Source: Halocynthiibacter namhaensis
Lineage (GTDB): Bacteria; Pseudomonadota; Alphaproteobacteria; Rhodobacterales; Rhodobacteraceae
Direction of reading: 5' to 3'
Length of the DNA stretch: 64,000 bases
Assembly (NCBI RefSeq): GCF_000812685.1
Contig: NZ_JWIF01000011.1
Span: 1-64,000 of the forward strand
Each line of letters begins with the position of its first letter. The first letter of the stretch is position 1. The position numbers and the translations under genes were made by a program. The notes below the pieces were generated by a model, which saw nothing but the letters and a program-made list of their open reading frames with translations, was not told the origin of the DNA and did not search any database. Positions 27,855 to 38,845 of the stretch are shown piece after piece.

Positions 27855-30002
27855 ATGGAAAAAATCATCCTCTTTGCCCCGCTTGTGGGGGCGCTGATCG
27901 GCGGTTTCGGCTGGCGGATTATCGGTGAAAAAGGCGCACAGCTTGTCACCACAGGCCTGCTGTTTCTTGCAGCACTTCTATCTTGGGTCGTGTTCCTTGG
28001 TTTTGACGGCGAAACCCGCCTGATCGAACTGGGAACATGGATCCAGTCCGGCACATTGGACACAAATTGGGCCATTCGTTTGGACCGTTTGACCGCGATT
28101 ATGTTGGTTGTTGTGACCACGGTATCATCCTTGGTTCACCTGTATTCATGGGGCTACATGGCCCATGACGTGAACTTTGATGAAGCCAAGGGTGAAAACT
28201 ACCGCGCGCGGTTCTTTGCATATCTCAGCTTCTTTACCTTCACCATGTTGATGCTGGTGACCTCAAACAACCTGGTTCAAATGTTCTTTGGCTGGGAAGG
28301 TGTGGGCGTTGCGTCTTACCTGTTGATTGGCTTCTATTATAAGAAACCAACCGCAAACGCGGCGGCGATGAAAGCTTTCGTTGTGAACCGGGTCGGTGAC
28401 TTTGGCTTCGCACTTGGGATCTTTGGCCTGTTTTACATGACGGGCAGCATCAAGCTTGATGACATCTTTGTGGCTGCACCGGATCTGGCGCATCAGAACA
28501 TCAGCTTCCTTTGGACGCAATGGAACGCGGCGAACCTGCTGGCCTTCCTCTTGTTCATCGGGGCGATGGGTAAATCTGCGCAATTGTTCCTGCACACTTG
28601 GTTGCCTGACGCGATGGAAGGCCCGACACCCGTGTCAGCCCTGATCCACGCGGCGACCATGGTAACGGCAGGCGTTTACTTGATGTGTCGCATGTCGCCA
28701 CTGATGGAATTCGCACCAGAAGCCACAACAATCATCGTCTACATCGGTGCCACGACTGCGTTTTTCGCGGCGACCGTTGGCCTTGTGCAAACCGACATCA
28801 AACGCGTCATCGCATATTCCACCTGTTCGCAGCTGGGCTATATGTTTGTGGCCGTGGGTGTTGGCGCTTATTCAGCGGCGATGTTCCACCTGTTCACGCA
28901 CGCGTTCTTCAAAGCGATGTTGTTCCTTGGGGCAGGGTCCGTCATTCACGCAATGCACCATGAACAAGACATGAATAATTACGGTGATCTACGCAAAAAG
29001 ATCCCAGTGACTTATTGGGCCATGATGATCGGTACCCTTGCGATCACGGGTGTTGGTATCCCACTGACAACCATCGGTTTTGCGGGCTTCTTGTCTAAAG
29101 ACGCGATCATTGAAAGCGCTTGGGGTGCACATACTGCCGCGGGTGGTTTTGGTTTCTGGATGCTGGTGATTGCCGCCTTTATGACGTCTTTCTACTCATG
29201 GCGTCTGATGTTTATGACCTTCTTTGGCAAGGCGCGCGGTGACGCGCATACCCATGATCACGCACATGAAAGCCCAATGGTTATGTTGGTGCCGCTTGGT
29301 GTGCTGGCAATGGGTGCGGTGTTTGCCGGTATGCTTTGGTTGTCGCCGTTCTTTGGCGATCATGATGCAGTGAACAAATTCTACGGTGTGCCAACACATG
29401 AAGTCGCAGTGGCAGAAGATGGCCACGGCGATACACAAGCGGATGATCACGGCACCACAACTGTTGAAGCGGACGCTGGTCATGCTGAGGTTGTTGTCGC
29501 GGATGCCCATGCTGATGCAGCTGAAGAACATGCGGCCGGTTGGACCCCAGGTTCAGGTGCGGTTTACACCCACCCAGACAATCACGTGATGGATAACGCA
29601 CACCACGCCCCGAAATGGGTTAAGGTTTCGCCATTCATTGCGATGCTGGCGGGTCTGCTGTTGGCGCTTTGGATGTATATCTGGAACCCAACTTTGCCAG
29701 GTCGTTTGGCCAAGGCACAGCCACATGCTTATCAGTTCCTGCTGAACAAATGGTACTTCGATGAGATCTTTGATTTCCTATTCGTCAAACCGTCGCAGGC
29801 GCTGGGTCGTTTCCTTTGGAAACGTGGCGATCAGCAAACGATTGATGGTGCGCTGAATGGTGTTGCCATGGGGATTATCCCATTCTTCACACGGCTCGCG
29901 GGTCGCGCGCAGTCCGGCTTTATCTTTACTTATGCCTTCTGGATGGTCATCGGCGTTCTGGTTCTGATGACATGGCTTACGATCAGCGGAGGGGCTGAAT
30001 AA
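27855..30002 (+). CDS. nuoL: NADH-quinone oxidoreductase subunit L
   Basis: A 715-residue antiporter-like proton pump at the distal end of complex I. Key acid and base regions are [20 protein letters not shown] (Glu) and [24 protein letters not shown] (Lys). The C-terminus has the long lateral helix region ending in [13 protein letters not shown]. Two His/Asp-rich loops stand out: [12 protein letters not shown] near residue 465, and a longer His/Asp/Glu-rich stretch at residues about 510-580. The rest is ordinary. Confidence 0.96.
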   Translation: MEKIILFAPLVGALIGGFGWRIIGEKGAQLVTTGLLFLAALLSWVVFLGFDGETRLIELGTWIQSGTLDTNWAIRLDRLTAIMLVVVTTVSSLVHLYSWGYMAHDVNFDEAKGENYRARFFAYLSFFTFTMLMLVTSNNLVQMFFGWEGVGVASYLLIGFYYKKPTANAAAMKAFVVNRVGDFGFALGIFGLFYMTGSIKLDDIFVAAPDLAHQNISFLWTQWNAANLLAFLLFIGAMGKSAQLFLHTWLPDAMEGPTPVSALIHAATMVTAGVYLMCRMSPLMEFAPEATTIIVYIGATTAFFAATVGLVQTDIKRVIAYSTCSQLGYMFVAVGVGAYSAAMFHLFTHAFFKAMLFLGAGSVIHAMHHEQDMNNYGDLRKKIPVTYWAMMIGTLAITGVGIPLTTIGFAGFLSKDAIIESAWGAHTAAGGFGFWMLVIAAFMTSFYSWRLMFMTFFGKARGDAHTHDHAHESPMVMLVPLGVLAMGAVFAGMLWLSPFFGDHDAVNKFYGVPTHEVAVAEDGHGDTQADDHGTTTVEADAGHAEVVVADAHADAAEEHAAGWTPGSGAVYTHPDNHVMDNAHHAPKWVKVSPFIAMLAGLLLALWMYIWNPTLPGRLAKAQPHAYQFLLNKWYFDEIFDFLFVKPSQALGRFLWKRGDQQTIDGALNGVAMGIIPFFTRLAGRAQSGFIFTYAFWMVIGVLVLMTWLTISGGAE

Positions 30003-30003
30003 C

Positions 30004-31551
30004 ATGGAAAACCTTCTTTCCATCGTCACATTTATTCCACTGCTTGCAGCATTGATCCTTGCAGTATTCCTGCGCGGTGATGATGCGGCAGCACAGAAAA
30101 ATGCTAAGATGCTTGCGTTGATTGCAACCAGTGCAACCTTCCTTCTGTCGATCTTCATTCTGACCGGCTTTGACCCTGCCAACACGGGCTTTCAGTTCGT
30201 TGAGGAAAAAGAATGGATCATGGGCCTGAAATATAAGATGGGCGTTGACGGGATTTCGATCCTGTTTGTGATGCTCACCACATTCCTGATGCCGATTGTG
30301 ATCCTATCCTGTTGGACCGTTACGGACCGCGTCAAGGATTACATGATCGCATTCCTGCTGCTTGAAACCCTGATGTTGGGTGTGTTCATGGCGCTGGACC
30401 TTGTGTTGTTCTACGTCTTCTTTGAAGCGGGCTTGATCCCAATGTTCCTGATCATCGGGATTTGGGGCGGGGCAAACCGTATTTATGCGGCGTTCAAGTT
30501 CTTCCTATACACTTTCATCGGATCCGTTTTGATGTTGGTTGCGATGATCGCGATGTTCTTGGATGCGGGCACAACCGACATTCCAACATTGTTGACGCAT
30601 ACATTTGACACCGGCAGCTTCAGCCTTTTGGGCATGCAAGTCGTTGGCGGCATGCAGACCCTGATGTTCTTGGCCTTCTTCGCAAGTTTCGCGGTAAAAA
30701 TGCCAATGTGGCCTGTGCACACATGGCTTCCTGACGCCCACGTTCAAGCGCCAACGGCCGGGTCTGTGATCCTGGCGGCGGTTCTTTTGAAAATGGGTGG
30801 CTATGGCTTCCTGCGTTTCTCACTGCCGATGTTCCCGGTTGCATCTGACCTTTTGGCACCGATGGTGTTCTGGTTGTCCGCGATTGCGATTGTCTACACG
30901 TCGCTTGTGGCGCTTGTGCAAGAAGACATGAAAAAACTGATCGCTTATTCATCCGTGGCCCACATGGGTTACGTGACCATGGGGATCTTTACGGCGAACC
31001 AGCAAGGTATTGATGGTGCGATTTTCCAGATGATCAGCCACGGGTTTATCTCGGGTGCGTTGTTCCTATGTGTGGGCGTGATCTATGATCGCATGCACAC
31101 ACGCGAAATCAGCGCTTATGGTGGTCTTGTGAACCGCATGCCGGCTTACGCTTTGATCTTCATGTTCTTCACCATGGCGAACGTTGGCCTGCCGGGCACC
31201 TCTGGTTTTGTCGGCGAATTCTTGGTCTTGATGGGCATCTTCCAGGTCAACACTTGGGTCGCAATGTTCGCGACATCCGGTGTGATCTTGTCGGCGGCTT
31301 ATGCGCTCTATCTCTATCGCCGTGTGGTGATGGGCGAGCTGATCAAAGAAGCATTGGCAACAATTTCCGACATCACACCACGCGAGAAGATCATCTTCGC
31401 GCCGCTGGTTGTCATGACAATCTTACTGGGTGTTGCGCCTTGGTTGGTCACCGATATCATCGGGCCATCTGTGGAAGCACTTGTACATAACTATCACGAA
31501 GCCGTCCCTGCCGTCATGGCAGAGGTCGCGGCTCCGGCAGCATCGCATTAA
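30004..31551 (+). CDS. nuoM: NADH-quinone oxidoreductase subunit M
   Basis: A 515-residue antiporter-like pump. The essential Glu lies in [19 protein letters not shown] and the channel Lys in [20 protein letters not shown]. The conserved [22 protein letters not shown] follows. ATG 30004 begins one base after the nuoL stop, and nuoN follows after 12 bp. Confidence 0.96.
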   Translation: MENLLSIVTFIPLLAALILAVFLRGDDAAAQKNAKMLALIATSATFLLSIFILTGFDPANTGFQFVEEKEWIMGLKYKMGVDGISILFVMLTTFLMPIVILSCWTVTDRVKDYMIAFLLLETLMLGVFMALDLVLFYVFFEAGLIPMFLIIGIWGGANRIYAAFKFFLYTFIGSVLMLVAMIAMFLDAGTTDIPTLLTHTFDTGSFSLLGMQVVGGMQTLMFLAFFASFAVKMPMWPVHTWLPDAHVQAPTAGSVILAAVLLKMGGYGFLRFSLPMFPVASDLLAPMVFWLSAIAIVYTSLVALVQEDMKKLIAYSSVAHMGYVTMGIFTANQQGIDGAIFQMISHGFISGALFLCVGVIYDRMHTREISAYGGLVNRMPAYALIFMFFTMANVGLPGTSGFVGEFLVLMGIFQVNTWVAMFATSGVILSAAYALYLYRRVVMGELIKEALATISDITPREKIIFAPLVVMTILLGVAPWLVTDIIGPSVEALVHNYHEAVPAVMAEVAAPAASH

Positions 31552-31563
31552 GGGACCTGTACT

Positions 31564-33006
31564 ATGATTTCTCAGGATATTTCAGTTGTATTGCCGGAAA
31601 TCGTCTTGGCGGTTTACGCGATGGCGGCGCTTATGGTCGGGGTTTACACCAGCAAGGATAAACTTGCGGGCGTGATCCTTTGGGCAACGGCGGCAATGTT
31701 CACAATTGTCGGTCTTTGGATCGCTTTTGCGGGGCCGGGCACACAGACCGCGTTTAACGGCATGTTCAATGACGACGCTTTCGCACGTTTCGCCAAAGTG
31801 GTGATCTTGCTGTCCGCAGCAGCCGTGCTGGTCATGGGCCAGGATTACATGGAAAAGCGTGATTTGCTGCGCTTTGAGTACCCGATCCTGATCACGCTGG
31901 CGGTTGTTGGCATGATGATGATGGTGTCCGCAGGCGATTTGATGGCGCTGTATGTGGGCTTGGAACTGCAATCACTTGCGCTTTATGTGGTTGCCTCGCT
32001 GCACCGCGATTCAGTGCGTTCCACTGAGGCGGGCTTGAAATATTTCGTGCTTGGCGCCCTGTCTTCTGGTCTGCTGCTGTATGGCGCATCGCTGACATAT
32101 GGTTTCGCTGGTACCACGCAATTCGCAGGCATCATGTCGACAATGCATGGTGGCCACGCAAGCCTTGGCTTGCTGTTTGGCATGGTGTTCATCGCATCCG
32201 GCCTTGCGTTCAAAGTCTCTGCTGCACCGTTCCACATGTGGACACCGGATGTTTATGAGGGCTCACCCACACCTGTGACGGCCTTCTTTGCAACCGCACC
32301 AAAAGTTGCGGCCATGGGTCTGTTTGCCCGCGTGCTGCATGACGCATTTGGCGGCGTAACTGCGGACTGGAGCCAGATCATCGCGCTTTTGTCCGTTGTA
32401 TCCATGTTCCTTGGCGCAATCGCTGCGATTGGTCAGAAAAACATCAAACGCCTGATGGCCTATTCATCCATCGCGCATATGGGCTTTGCCTTGATGGGGC
32501 TTGCGTCTGGTACTGTCTTTGGCGTGCAAGCCATGCTGGTGTATATCGCGATCTATGTGACCATGAACATCGGCACATTTGCCTTCATCCTGTCGCTTGA
32601 GAAAGACGGCAAGGCTGTGACTGATATTTCCGCGCTGAACCAATACGCCAAGGCCGAGCCTTTGCGCGCATTGGCGATGCTGGTTCTGCTGTTCAGCCTC
32701 GCGGGTGTTCCGCCGATGCTTGGTTTCTTTGGCAAGTTCTATGTGCTGCAAGCGGCCGTGAACGCGGGCATGTCTTGGCTGGCGGTTGCTGGTGTGATTG
32801 CTTCGGTTATCGGTGCGTTCTATTACCTGCGCATCGTGTATTTCATGTACTTCGGTGAGGAAAATGACGACGCGCTGGATGGTGGCATTTCACCGGTTTT
32901 GACAGCGGGTCTGATGGCATCTGCCGTGATCATGTTGGTTGGTATCGTGAACCTGTTTGGCGTTGAACCCCTCGCAGCAGCAGCGGCACAAGCCCTTGTC
33001 AACTAA
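31564..33006 (+). CDS. nuoN: NADH-quinone oxidoreductase subunit N
   Basis: A 480-residue third antiporter-like pump, next to NuoK. Motifs include [19 protein letters not shown] (Glu) and [29 protein letters not shown] (Lys), typical of NuoN. ATG 31564 follows AAGGGACC. It is the last complex I gene; birA overlaps its 3' end. Confidence 0.96.
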   Translation: MISQDISVVLPEIVLAVYAMAALMVGVYTSKDKLAGVILWATAAMFTIVGLWIAFAGPGTQTAFNGMFNDDAFARFAKVVILLSAAAVLVMGQDYMEKRDLLRFEYPILITLAVVGMMMMVSAGDLMALYVGLELQSLALYVVASLHRDSVRSTEAGLKYFVLGALSSGLLLYGASLTYGFAGTTQFAGIMSTMHGGHASLGLLFGMVFIASGLAFKVSAAPFHMWTPDVYEGSPTPVTAFFATAPKVAAMGLFARVLHDAFGGVTADWSQIIALLSVVSMFLGAIAAIGQKNIKRLMAYSSIAHMGFALMGLASGTVFGVQAMLVYIAIYVTMNIGTFAFILSLEKDGKAVTDISALNQYAKAEPLRALAMLVLLFSLAGVPPMLGFFGKFYVLQAAVNAGMSWLAVAGVIASVIGAFYYLRIVYFMYFGEENDDALDGGISPVLTAGLMASAVIMLVGIVNLFGVEPLAAAAAQALVN

Positions 33007-33751
33007 ATGGCCTGAAGGGGTAGGGCGTATTGTCCTCCCCTCTGTCGACAGTACAAATGCTGAAGCAATTCGTCAGGCCCCGACACTTTCGGGGCCGACG
33101 TGGATTCTGGGGTTAGAGCAAACCAAAGGCCGCGCGCGCCGTGGTCGGGGCTGGGTTGACCCGAAAGGGAATTTTTCCGCCACTTTGGCGCTGCGCCCAG
33201 ACGGCAAGCCCGGTGATGTGGCGCTTTACAGTTTTGTTGCTGCTTTGGCGCTTTATGACGCCTGTGTTGCCGCCACGGGGCGTGCGGATGCTTTCGCGTT
33301 GAAATGGCCCAATGATGTGCTTTTGAACGGTGGCAAGCTTGCGGGCATCCTGTTGGAAAGTGCTGGGATCGCGGGGCAATCTGGTTTGATGCATCTTGCG
33401 GTTGGGATCGGCGTGAACCTTGCGGATGTGCCACTTGTGGATGGGCTTGAGAAGCGCGCTGTGCGTCCAGTCAGCCTGCAGGAAGCTGGGGCGCATATGG
33501 CGCCAGAAACCTTCCTTGATCTGCTGGCCCCGGCTTTTGCACAATGGGAACACCGGTTGAAAACCTATGGGTTTGGCCCGCTGCGCGAAGGCTTTCTTGC
33601 CCGCGCTGCCCGGCTTGGCGATGTGATCACTGCCCGCACCGGCACCGCCGAGATCACCGGCACATTTGAGACAATTGACGAGGCGGGAAGCCTTGTTCTG
33701 AAAACCACGGCTGGGCGTCAAGTGATTGCCGCCGCCGATATTTTCTTCTGA
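32996..33751 (+). CDS. birA: Biotin--[acetyl-CoA-carboxylase] ligase
   Basis: A 251-residue biotin protein ligase without the N-terminal DNA-binding domain, so it is a ligase and not a repressor. The catalytic core shows VDSTNAEA, the biotinyl-AMP glycine loop [10 protein letters not shown], and [20 protein letters not shown]. Biotin is needed by MccA at the other end of the window. The start is uncertain, since only TTG codons are available (32957, 32963, 32996). TTG 32996 gives [13 protein letters not shown], close to the usual family start, and overlaps nuoN by 11 bp. Confidence 0.88.
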   Translation: MSTKWPEGVGRIVLPSVDSTNAEAIRQAPTLSGPTWILGLEQTKGRARRGRGWVDPKGNFSATLALRPDGKPGDVALYSFVAALALYDACVAATGRADAFALKWPNDVLLNGGKLAGILLESAGIAGQSGLMHLAVGIGVNLADVPLVDGLEKRAVRPVSLQEAGAHMAPETFLDLLAPAFAQWEHRLKTYGFGPLREGFLARAARLGDVITARTGTAEITGTFETIDEAGSLVLKTTAGRQVIAAADIFF

Positions 33752-33766
33752 GGGGGAGGGGGCACG

Positions 33767-34546
33767 ATGCTTCTGGCCATTGACTGCGGCAATACAAACA
33801 CCGTGTTTTCCATTTGGGACGGCGAAAAATTCCTGTGTACCCTGCGTACATCCACCCATCATTCGCGTACGGCGGATGCCTATTTCACCTGGTTCACCAC
33901 ATTGATCAGCCATTATGGCATCAGCGCGGATATTACGGATGTGGTGATCAGCTCGACTGTGCCGCGTGTGGTGTGGAACCTGCGTGTGTTCGCGGATCGT
34001 TTCTTTGATTGCCGACCATTGGTGGTTGGCAAGCCCGAATGCATGTTGCCCGTCACATCCCGTGTGGATGAGGGCACGCGCCCTGGTCCTGACCGATTGG
34101 CCAATGCCGCTGCCGCCTGGGATCGGCATGGGGGCAACATAGTTGTGGTTGATTTCGGGACAGCTACGAATTTTGATGTGGTTGCAGAAGATGGCGCGTA
34201 TGTAGGCGGTGTGATCGCGCCGGGAATCAACCTGTCGCTTGAGGCCCTGCATCAGGGTGCAGCCGCGCTGCCACATGTGGATATTTCACGCCCGGACAAA
34301 GTGATTGGAACGGATACAGTTGGCTGTATTCAATCTGGTGTTTTCTGGGGCTACTCGGGCCTGATCTCAGGTCTGATCGACAAGATTAAAGCGGAGTATG
34401 GCCAGCCGATGAAAGTGGTCGCCACTGGGGGACTTGCGCCCCTGTTTGAACAAGCCGACGTTGGCTTTGACACAATTGAAGACGATCTGACCATGCATGG
34501 ATTGGTCGTCATTCACAAATATAATAAGGATGCTGGCAACTTATGA
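33767..34546 (+). CDS. coaX: Type III pantothenate kinase
   Basis: A 259-residue kinase that phosphorylates pantothenate, the first step of coenzyme A synthesis. The fold is the acetate/sugar-kinase type: MLLAIDCGNTNTVFSIW (phosphate loop), GPDRLANAAAAW, VVDFGTATNFDVV and APGINLSLEAL. The GGGGAGGGGG ribosome site precedes ATG 33767. It follows birA by 15 bp and overlaps rnj by 4 bp. birA-coaX-rnj after nuoN is a familiar alphaproteobacterial order. Confidence 0.94.
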   Translation: MLLAIDCGNTNTVFSIWDGEKFLCTLRTSTHHSRTADAYFTWFTTLISHYGISADITDVVISSTVPRVVWNLRVFADRFFDCRPLVVGKPECMLPVTSRVDEGTRPGPDRLANAAAAWDRHGGNIVVVDFGTATNFDVVAEDGAYVGGVIAPGINLSLEALHQGAAALPHVDISRPDKVIGTDTVGCIQSGVFWGYSGLISGLIDKIKAEYGQPMKVVATGGLAPLFEQADVGFDTIEDDLTMHGLVVIHKYNKDAGNL

Positions 34547-36210
34547 GCAGCAAAAATCGTCTAATTTATCTTCCCCTTGGCGGCGCCGGGGAAATTGGCA
34601 TGAACGCATATGTCTATGGCTATGGCCCGAAGGATAAAGAACGCTTTATTCTCGTGGATATTGGTGTGACCTTCCCGGATATGGATGGATCCCCTGGCGT
34701 TGATCTGATTTTCGCCGATATCGCTTGGCTGGAAGAACGCAAAGACCGCTTGGATGCGATCTTTATCACCCACGCCCATGAAGACCACGTTGGGGCCGTT
34801 GGGCACCTGTGGGATCGCCTGGAAGCGCCGGTTTATGCGCGCCCTTTCACGGCCTATCACGCGACACGTAAAATGGAGGAACAGGGTGCACCTGCGGATC
34901 AAGTGATCATCGCAAGCCCTTGGCCTGCGATGATTGATGCGGGACCGTTTAAGGTTTCCTTCATGCCTTTGGCGCACTCCATCCCGGAAAGTTCCGGCCT
35001 TGTGATCGACACGCCAGAAGGCCGTATCGTGCACACGGGCGACTTCAAAATGGACGAAACCCCATTGGTGGGCGAAGCCTTTGATCCAGTCATGTGGGCG
35101 GATATCGCGAAAGACGGCATCAAGGCGCTGGTCTGTGATTCCACCAATGTGTTTTCACAACACGCTGGCAAATCAGAAGCTTCCGTTGGTCCTGAGATCA
35201 CCAAATTGGTGGGCGAGTCCAAAGGCATGGTTGTTGCGACAACTTTCGCATCCAACGTGGCGCGCGTGAAAACATTGGCGGACGCTGGTGTTGCTGCGGG
35301 CCGTTCCGTCTGTTTGCTGGGCCGTTCCATGCGTCGCATGGTCGAAGCGGGCCACGCCACTGGCGTTTTGAAGGACTTCCCCAAAACGATCTCCCCTGAA
35401 GACGCACGCGAATTGCCACGCGAAAACCTGATGTTGCTGGTGACTGGTTCCCAAGGCGAACGCCGTGCGGCATCAGCCCAACTGGCACGCGGGAAATATC
35501 TTGGTCTGACGATGAAAGAAGGGGATTTGTTCCTATTTTCATCCAAAACCATTCCAGGCAATGAACGCGGTGTGATCAAAATCATCAACAGCTTTTCTGA
35601 AAAAGGTGTGGATGTGGTCGATGATCGCGCGGGCATTTATCACGTGTCTGGTCACGCAAACCGCCCGGATCTTGAATTGGCGCATGAGATCATGAACCCT
35701 GATCTTGTCATTCCGATGCACGGTGAACACCGTCACCTGCGTGAACATGTGAAGGTCGCCATGAGCCATGGGCGTTCCGCCGTGTTGGCCGTGAATGGCA
35801 CGATGATCGACATCACCCGTGGTGGCGCGATTGTTGATTCGATCCAAACCGGCCGAACATATCTCGATGGGTCCGTGCAAATCGGTGCCATGGATGGTGT
35901 CGTGCGCGATCGTATCCGTATGGCGCTGAACGGTCATGTTCTGGTGACGATGATCATCGATGAGAACAATGAACCACTGGGCGAACCTTGGGTCGAGCTG
36001 AAAGGCTTGGCTGAGACCGGTCGTTCAAACGCGCCTTTGCAAGATGTGCTTGAAGCGGATCTAGGCCAGTTGATCAATCGTACAGGCAAGAAAACCCTGC
36101 GTGATGATGACGCTTTGGAAGAAGCGCTGCGTCGTGAAACCCGTCGTTCCGCCAATAATGAAGTGGGTCATAAGCCCGAAGTTACGGTTGTGATCAGCCG
36201 TTTGGCATAA
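34543..36210 (+). CDS. rnj: Ribonuclease J
   Basis: A 555-residue beta-CASP metallo-beta-lactamase-fold RNase with 5'-3' exonuclease and endonuclease activity in mRNA decay and rRNA maturation. The metal site THAHEDHVGAVGHL is near residue 75, VHTGDFKMDETP is motif 3, the beta-CASP block follows, and MHGEHRHLREH is the motif-C region. A short C-terminal dimerisation domain ends the protein. The ATG overlaps the coaX stop (ATGA). A strong bidirectional terminator follows. Confidence 0.94.
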   Translation: MSSKNRLIYLPLGGAGEIGMNAYVYGYGPKDKERFILVDIGVTFPDMDGSPGVDLIFADIAWLEERKDRLDAIFITHAHEDHVGAVGHLWDRLEAPVYARPFTAYHATRKMEEQGAPADQVIIASPWPAMIDAGPFKVSFMPLAHSIPESSGLVIDTPEGRIVHTGDFKMDETPLVGEAFDPVMWADIAKDGIKALVCDSTNVFSQHAGKSEASVGPEITKLVGESKGMVVATTFASNVARVKTLADAGVAAGRSVCLLGRSMRRMVEAGHATGVLKDFPKTISPEDARELPRENLMLLVTGSQGERRAASAQLARGKYLGLTMKEGDLFLFSSKTIPGNERGVIKIINSFSEKGVDVVDDRAGIYHVSGHANRPDLELAHEIMNPDLVIPMHGEHRHLREHVKVAMSHGRSAVLAVNGTMIDITRGGAIVDSIQTGRTYLDGSVQIGAMDGVVRDRIRMALNGHVLVTMIIDENNEPLGEPWVELKGLAETGRSNAPLQDVLEADLGQLINRTGKKTLRDDDALEEALRRETRRSANNEVGHKPEVTVVISRLA

Positions 36211-36223
36211 CTGGTTAATTGCC

Positions 36224-36246
36224 GGTGCGGGGCCAGCCCCCGCACC
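36224..36246 (+). terminator. GC-rich hairpin after rnj
   Basis: GGTGCGGGG and CCCCGCACC form a 9-bp stem around a five-base loop, 13 bp after the rnj stop. No T-run follows, so it may be an RNA-protecting structure or part of the stronger terminator downstream. Confidence 0.45.
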
Positions 36247-36282
36247 AACCTCTGCCAACAGAATATTTACGATTAAAATCAA

Positions 36283-36318
36283 AAAAAGGCGCGCTGGTTT
36301 GAACCAGCGCGCCTTTTT
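36283..36318. terminator. Bidirectional rho-independent terminator between rnj and the DEAD-box helicase
   Basis: AAAAA-GGCGCGCTGGTT, a TG centre, then AACCAGCGCGCC-TTTTT: a perfect 17-bp inverted repeat with A-run and T-run on either side. It can end rnj transcripts on the plus strand and helicase transcripts on the minus strand. Confidence 0.92.
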
Positions 36319-36338
36319 AATTAGGTTATATGAAGGGC

Positions 36339-37874
36339 TTAGCCTGCTTCGCGGCGTTCATCAAAGCTCATGGCGATAAAGCCGGGCAGGTGGTCGCCCA
36401 TGCCAACCACGCGGTTGTCGCGTGCTTTGGCATTGCCAGTTGTGTTGTTGCCATTTGCATGGTTGCCATGGGCGTTGTTGTTGTCGCCTTTGCCACGACC
36501 GCGTCCACCGCGACTGCGGTTTGGCTTGGCATCATCCTGGGATAGAGCTGTTGCTTCTGTGGTTGGAACCACGGTATCTTCTTGCACTGCTGGCGCCGCA
36601 TCAACCGCTTCCGGTTTCGCATCCACAGGCTTTTCGTCGCGTGGTTTGCGCCGCGTCCGTGTACGCTTGGGCTTTTCAGTCGGTGCATCATCGGATTTGG
36701 TTTCAACCGCGGGGGCTGGGTCTTTCTTCAGCGGGTTTTCCAAGCGTGGAACCGGCTGCTGAACCAAAGCCTCGATCGCGTCGAAGTTTTTCTCATCCGA
36801 TGGGCCGCAGATCATATAGGCGGTGCCAGTGCGGCCGGCGCGACCCGTGCGGCCAATGCGGTGCACATAGTCTTCCGCATGTCCTGGAACGTCGAAATTG
36901 AACACATGGCTGACGTTTGGCACGTCAAGTCCACGGGCGGCAACGTCGGACGCACAAAGGAAGCGAAGCTTGCCTGAGCGGAACGCATCCAATGTTTCCA
37001 TACGCTTGCTTTGGTCCAAATCACCGTGGATTGGCGATGCGTCATAGCCGTTTTTGTTTAGGGATTTTGCAACAATATCAACGTCAGACTTGCGGTTGCA
37101 GAAAATGATCGCATTGGTGCATTTTTCACCTTCGCTATCAATCAACTTACGCAAAAGATTGCGTTTTTCACTGCTGGCGCGATCTTTGCGTGATGGTTTG
37201 AACATCACCACACCTTGGGTGATTTTGTCGTTTGTTGTGGCGGCACGTGCAACTTCGATACGCGCAGGCGCAGACAGGAAGGTGTTTGTGATGCGCTCGA
37301 TCTCAGGGGCCATAGTGGCCGAGAAGAACAGGGTCTGGCGTGTGAAAGGTGTCAGGCCGAAAATGCGTTCGATATCAGGGATAAAGCCCATATCAAGCAT
37401 ACGGTCGGCCTCATCCACAACCATAATTTGCACACCGGTCAACAGCAGCTTGCCACGTTCAAAATGGTCCAACAGACGGCCAGGTGTCGCGATTAAAACA
37501 TCAACACCACGGTCAATCAGCATGTCTTGTTCTTTGAAGGACACACCACCGATCAACAGGGCTTTGGTCAGTTTGACATGTTTGGCGTATGTGTCGAAGT
37601 TTTCAGCAACCTGGGCTGCCAATTCGCGCGTTGGACACAGAACCAAGGACCGTGGCATACGCGCACGAGCGCGCCCACGGGCCAGCATTGAAATCATTGG
37701 CAGGGTAAAAGACGCAGTCTTTCCTGTGCCAGTTTGGGCGATTCCCAACACGTCACGCCCCTCAAGGGCAGGGGGAATTGCGCCAGCCTGAATCGGTGTG
37801 GGGCTTTCGTAGCCCGCTTCATCAACGGCTTTCAGGACCTTGGGTCCAAGTTTTAGATCACTAAATTTTGTCAT
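36339..37874 (-). CDS. DEAD-box ATP-dependent RNA helicase (RhlE-like)
   Basis: A 511-residue RNA helicase with the motifs in order: FSDLKLGPKVLKAV (Q-motif region), AQTGTGKTASF (motif I), PTRELAAQV (Ia), VVDEADRMLDMGF (II, DEAD), FSATMAPEI (III) and YVHRIGRTGRAGRTG (VI). After about residue 385 a basic, low-complexity tail rich in Lys, Arg, Pro, Asn and Gly follows (RTRTRRKPRDEKP, then GGRGRGKGDNNN), probably for RNA binding. The start at ATG 37874 (MTKFSDLKLGP) is chosen from the family N-terminus. It converges with RNase J; a joint role in RNA decay is plausible but not shown. Confidence 0.9.
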   Translation of the reverse strand: MTKFSDLKLGPKVLKAVDEAGYESPTPIQAGAIPPALEGRDVLGIAQTGTGKTASFTLPMISMLARGRARARMPRSLVLCPTRELAAQVAENFDTYAKHVKLTKALLIGGVSFKEQDMLIDRGVDVLIATPGRLLDHFERGKLLLTGVQIMVVDEADRMLDMGFIPDIERIFGLTPFTRQTLFFSATMAPEIERITNTFLSAPARIEVARAATTNDKITQGVVMFKPSRKDRASSEKRNLLRKLIDSEGEKCTNAIIFCNRKSDVDIVAKSLNKNGYDASPIHGDLDQSKRMETLDAFRSGKLRFLCASDVAARGLDVPNVSHVFNFDVPGHAEDYVHRIGRTGRAGRTGTAYMICGPSDEKNFDAIEALVQQPVPRLENPLKKDPAPAVETKSDDAPTEKPKRTRTRRKPRDEKPVDAKPEAVDAAPAVQEDTVVPTTEATALSQDDAKPNRSRGGRGRGKGDNNNAHGNHANGNNTTGNAKARDNRVVGMGDHLPGFIAMSFDERREAG

Positions 37875-38079
37875 TATTATCCATGACTTGCAGGGCGTAT
37901 TCCCTGGCCCTGCTGAACAGGGGATTTTCGGAGCGCGCGACCCGCGTGGCCGCCGGTACAATGGGGTGCTCCAGACACCGAACGTCGTAGCGCCTTTCTA
38001 CGCGAAGGTCAATAAAGCGCGCATACCAATCACGCCTAAGTGGAAACTGCGACGGGGGTGCAACAATCAGACGCGATTG

Positions 38080-38844
38080 TCAGCTGTCGCTGTTTTGATT
38101 TCCGCGAACTTTGGCGAGCCGGTGGAAAATATTGTTGCTGTCTGTATTCAGTGCGTTCAATAAATCCATCACAAGCCAAGAAACCGGAGTGTCCTGGCAA
38201 CTTTGACAAAGCTGAAACAAACGCATGACCAAATAGCGGTCTAGGTCGCCGTCTTCCAAGCTGAAAGGCTCCATCTTCAAAGGCATGGGGCCACGATTTT
38301 TGGCTCCGAAGCTAAAAATCTTCCAACTGGGCAAGCCGGATGTTTTGCGTTCGGCCTCAAATATCTTCAACATTCCGAAAAACTGTACAGCTTCGCACCC
38401 TAAAAGGCGTTCGGTTTCGGTTTCTCCGAGTTCAGCGAATGTCTGGATGGCTGAAATCTTCCAACGCGATGATAAACGGTCCAGTAAATGTTGCGCTTGC
38501 TCTGCCCAGACGCGATGCCACAACACGATGAATTCGTCTGCTGGATTGCGTCGCCGGAAAACGGGAATGAGTTGTGCTGTCATGAGACAGAGTGCGGATT
38601 GCGCAACATATTCCCGTGACATTTCCACATGTACGTCCTGCATCCGGGAAGGATAATGCAACCGCCCTTGATGCGTGAAATTTGCGGCCGGAGGCGGGCA
38701 GGGTGTACTGGCCAATATGGCGAGATCGGCATGAACATCAGGCAAAACAACGGTGTTTGAAGCGAATGGTTCCTCGCGGAGGTTCCATTCATTAAGAAGG
38801 CCAGCAAAGCCACTTTTCCAGGTGATGCTTTCGGCCTTTGCCAT
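38080..38844 (-). CDS. Uncharacterised protein downstream of prfC
   Basis: A 254-residue soluble protein with no recognised motif. It opens AKAESITWKSGFAGLLNEWN, has a central helical region (DEFIVLWHRVWAEQAQHLLDRLSSRW) and two cysteines in LFQLCQSCQD. There is no signal peptide or membrane segment. The ATG begins one base after the prfC stop, so it is probably the second gene of a prfC transcription unit. A 205-bp gap separates it from the helicase gene. Function unknown. Confidence 0.6.
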   Translation of the reverse strand: MAKAESITWKSGFAGLLNEWNLREEPFASNTVVLPDVHADLAILASTPCPPPAANFTHQGRLHYPSRMQDVHVEMSREYVAQSALCLMTAQLIPVFRRRNPADEFIVLWHRVWAEQAQHLLDRLSSRWKISAIQTFAELGETETERLLGCEAVQFFGMLKIFEAERKTSGLPSWKIFSFGAKNRGPMPLKMEPFSLEDGDLDRYLVMRLFQLCQSCQDTPVSWLVMDLLNALNTDSNNIFHRLAKVRGNQNSDS

Positions 38845-38845
38845 G

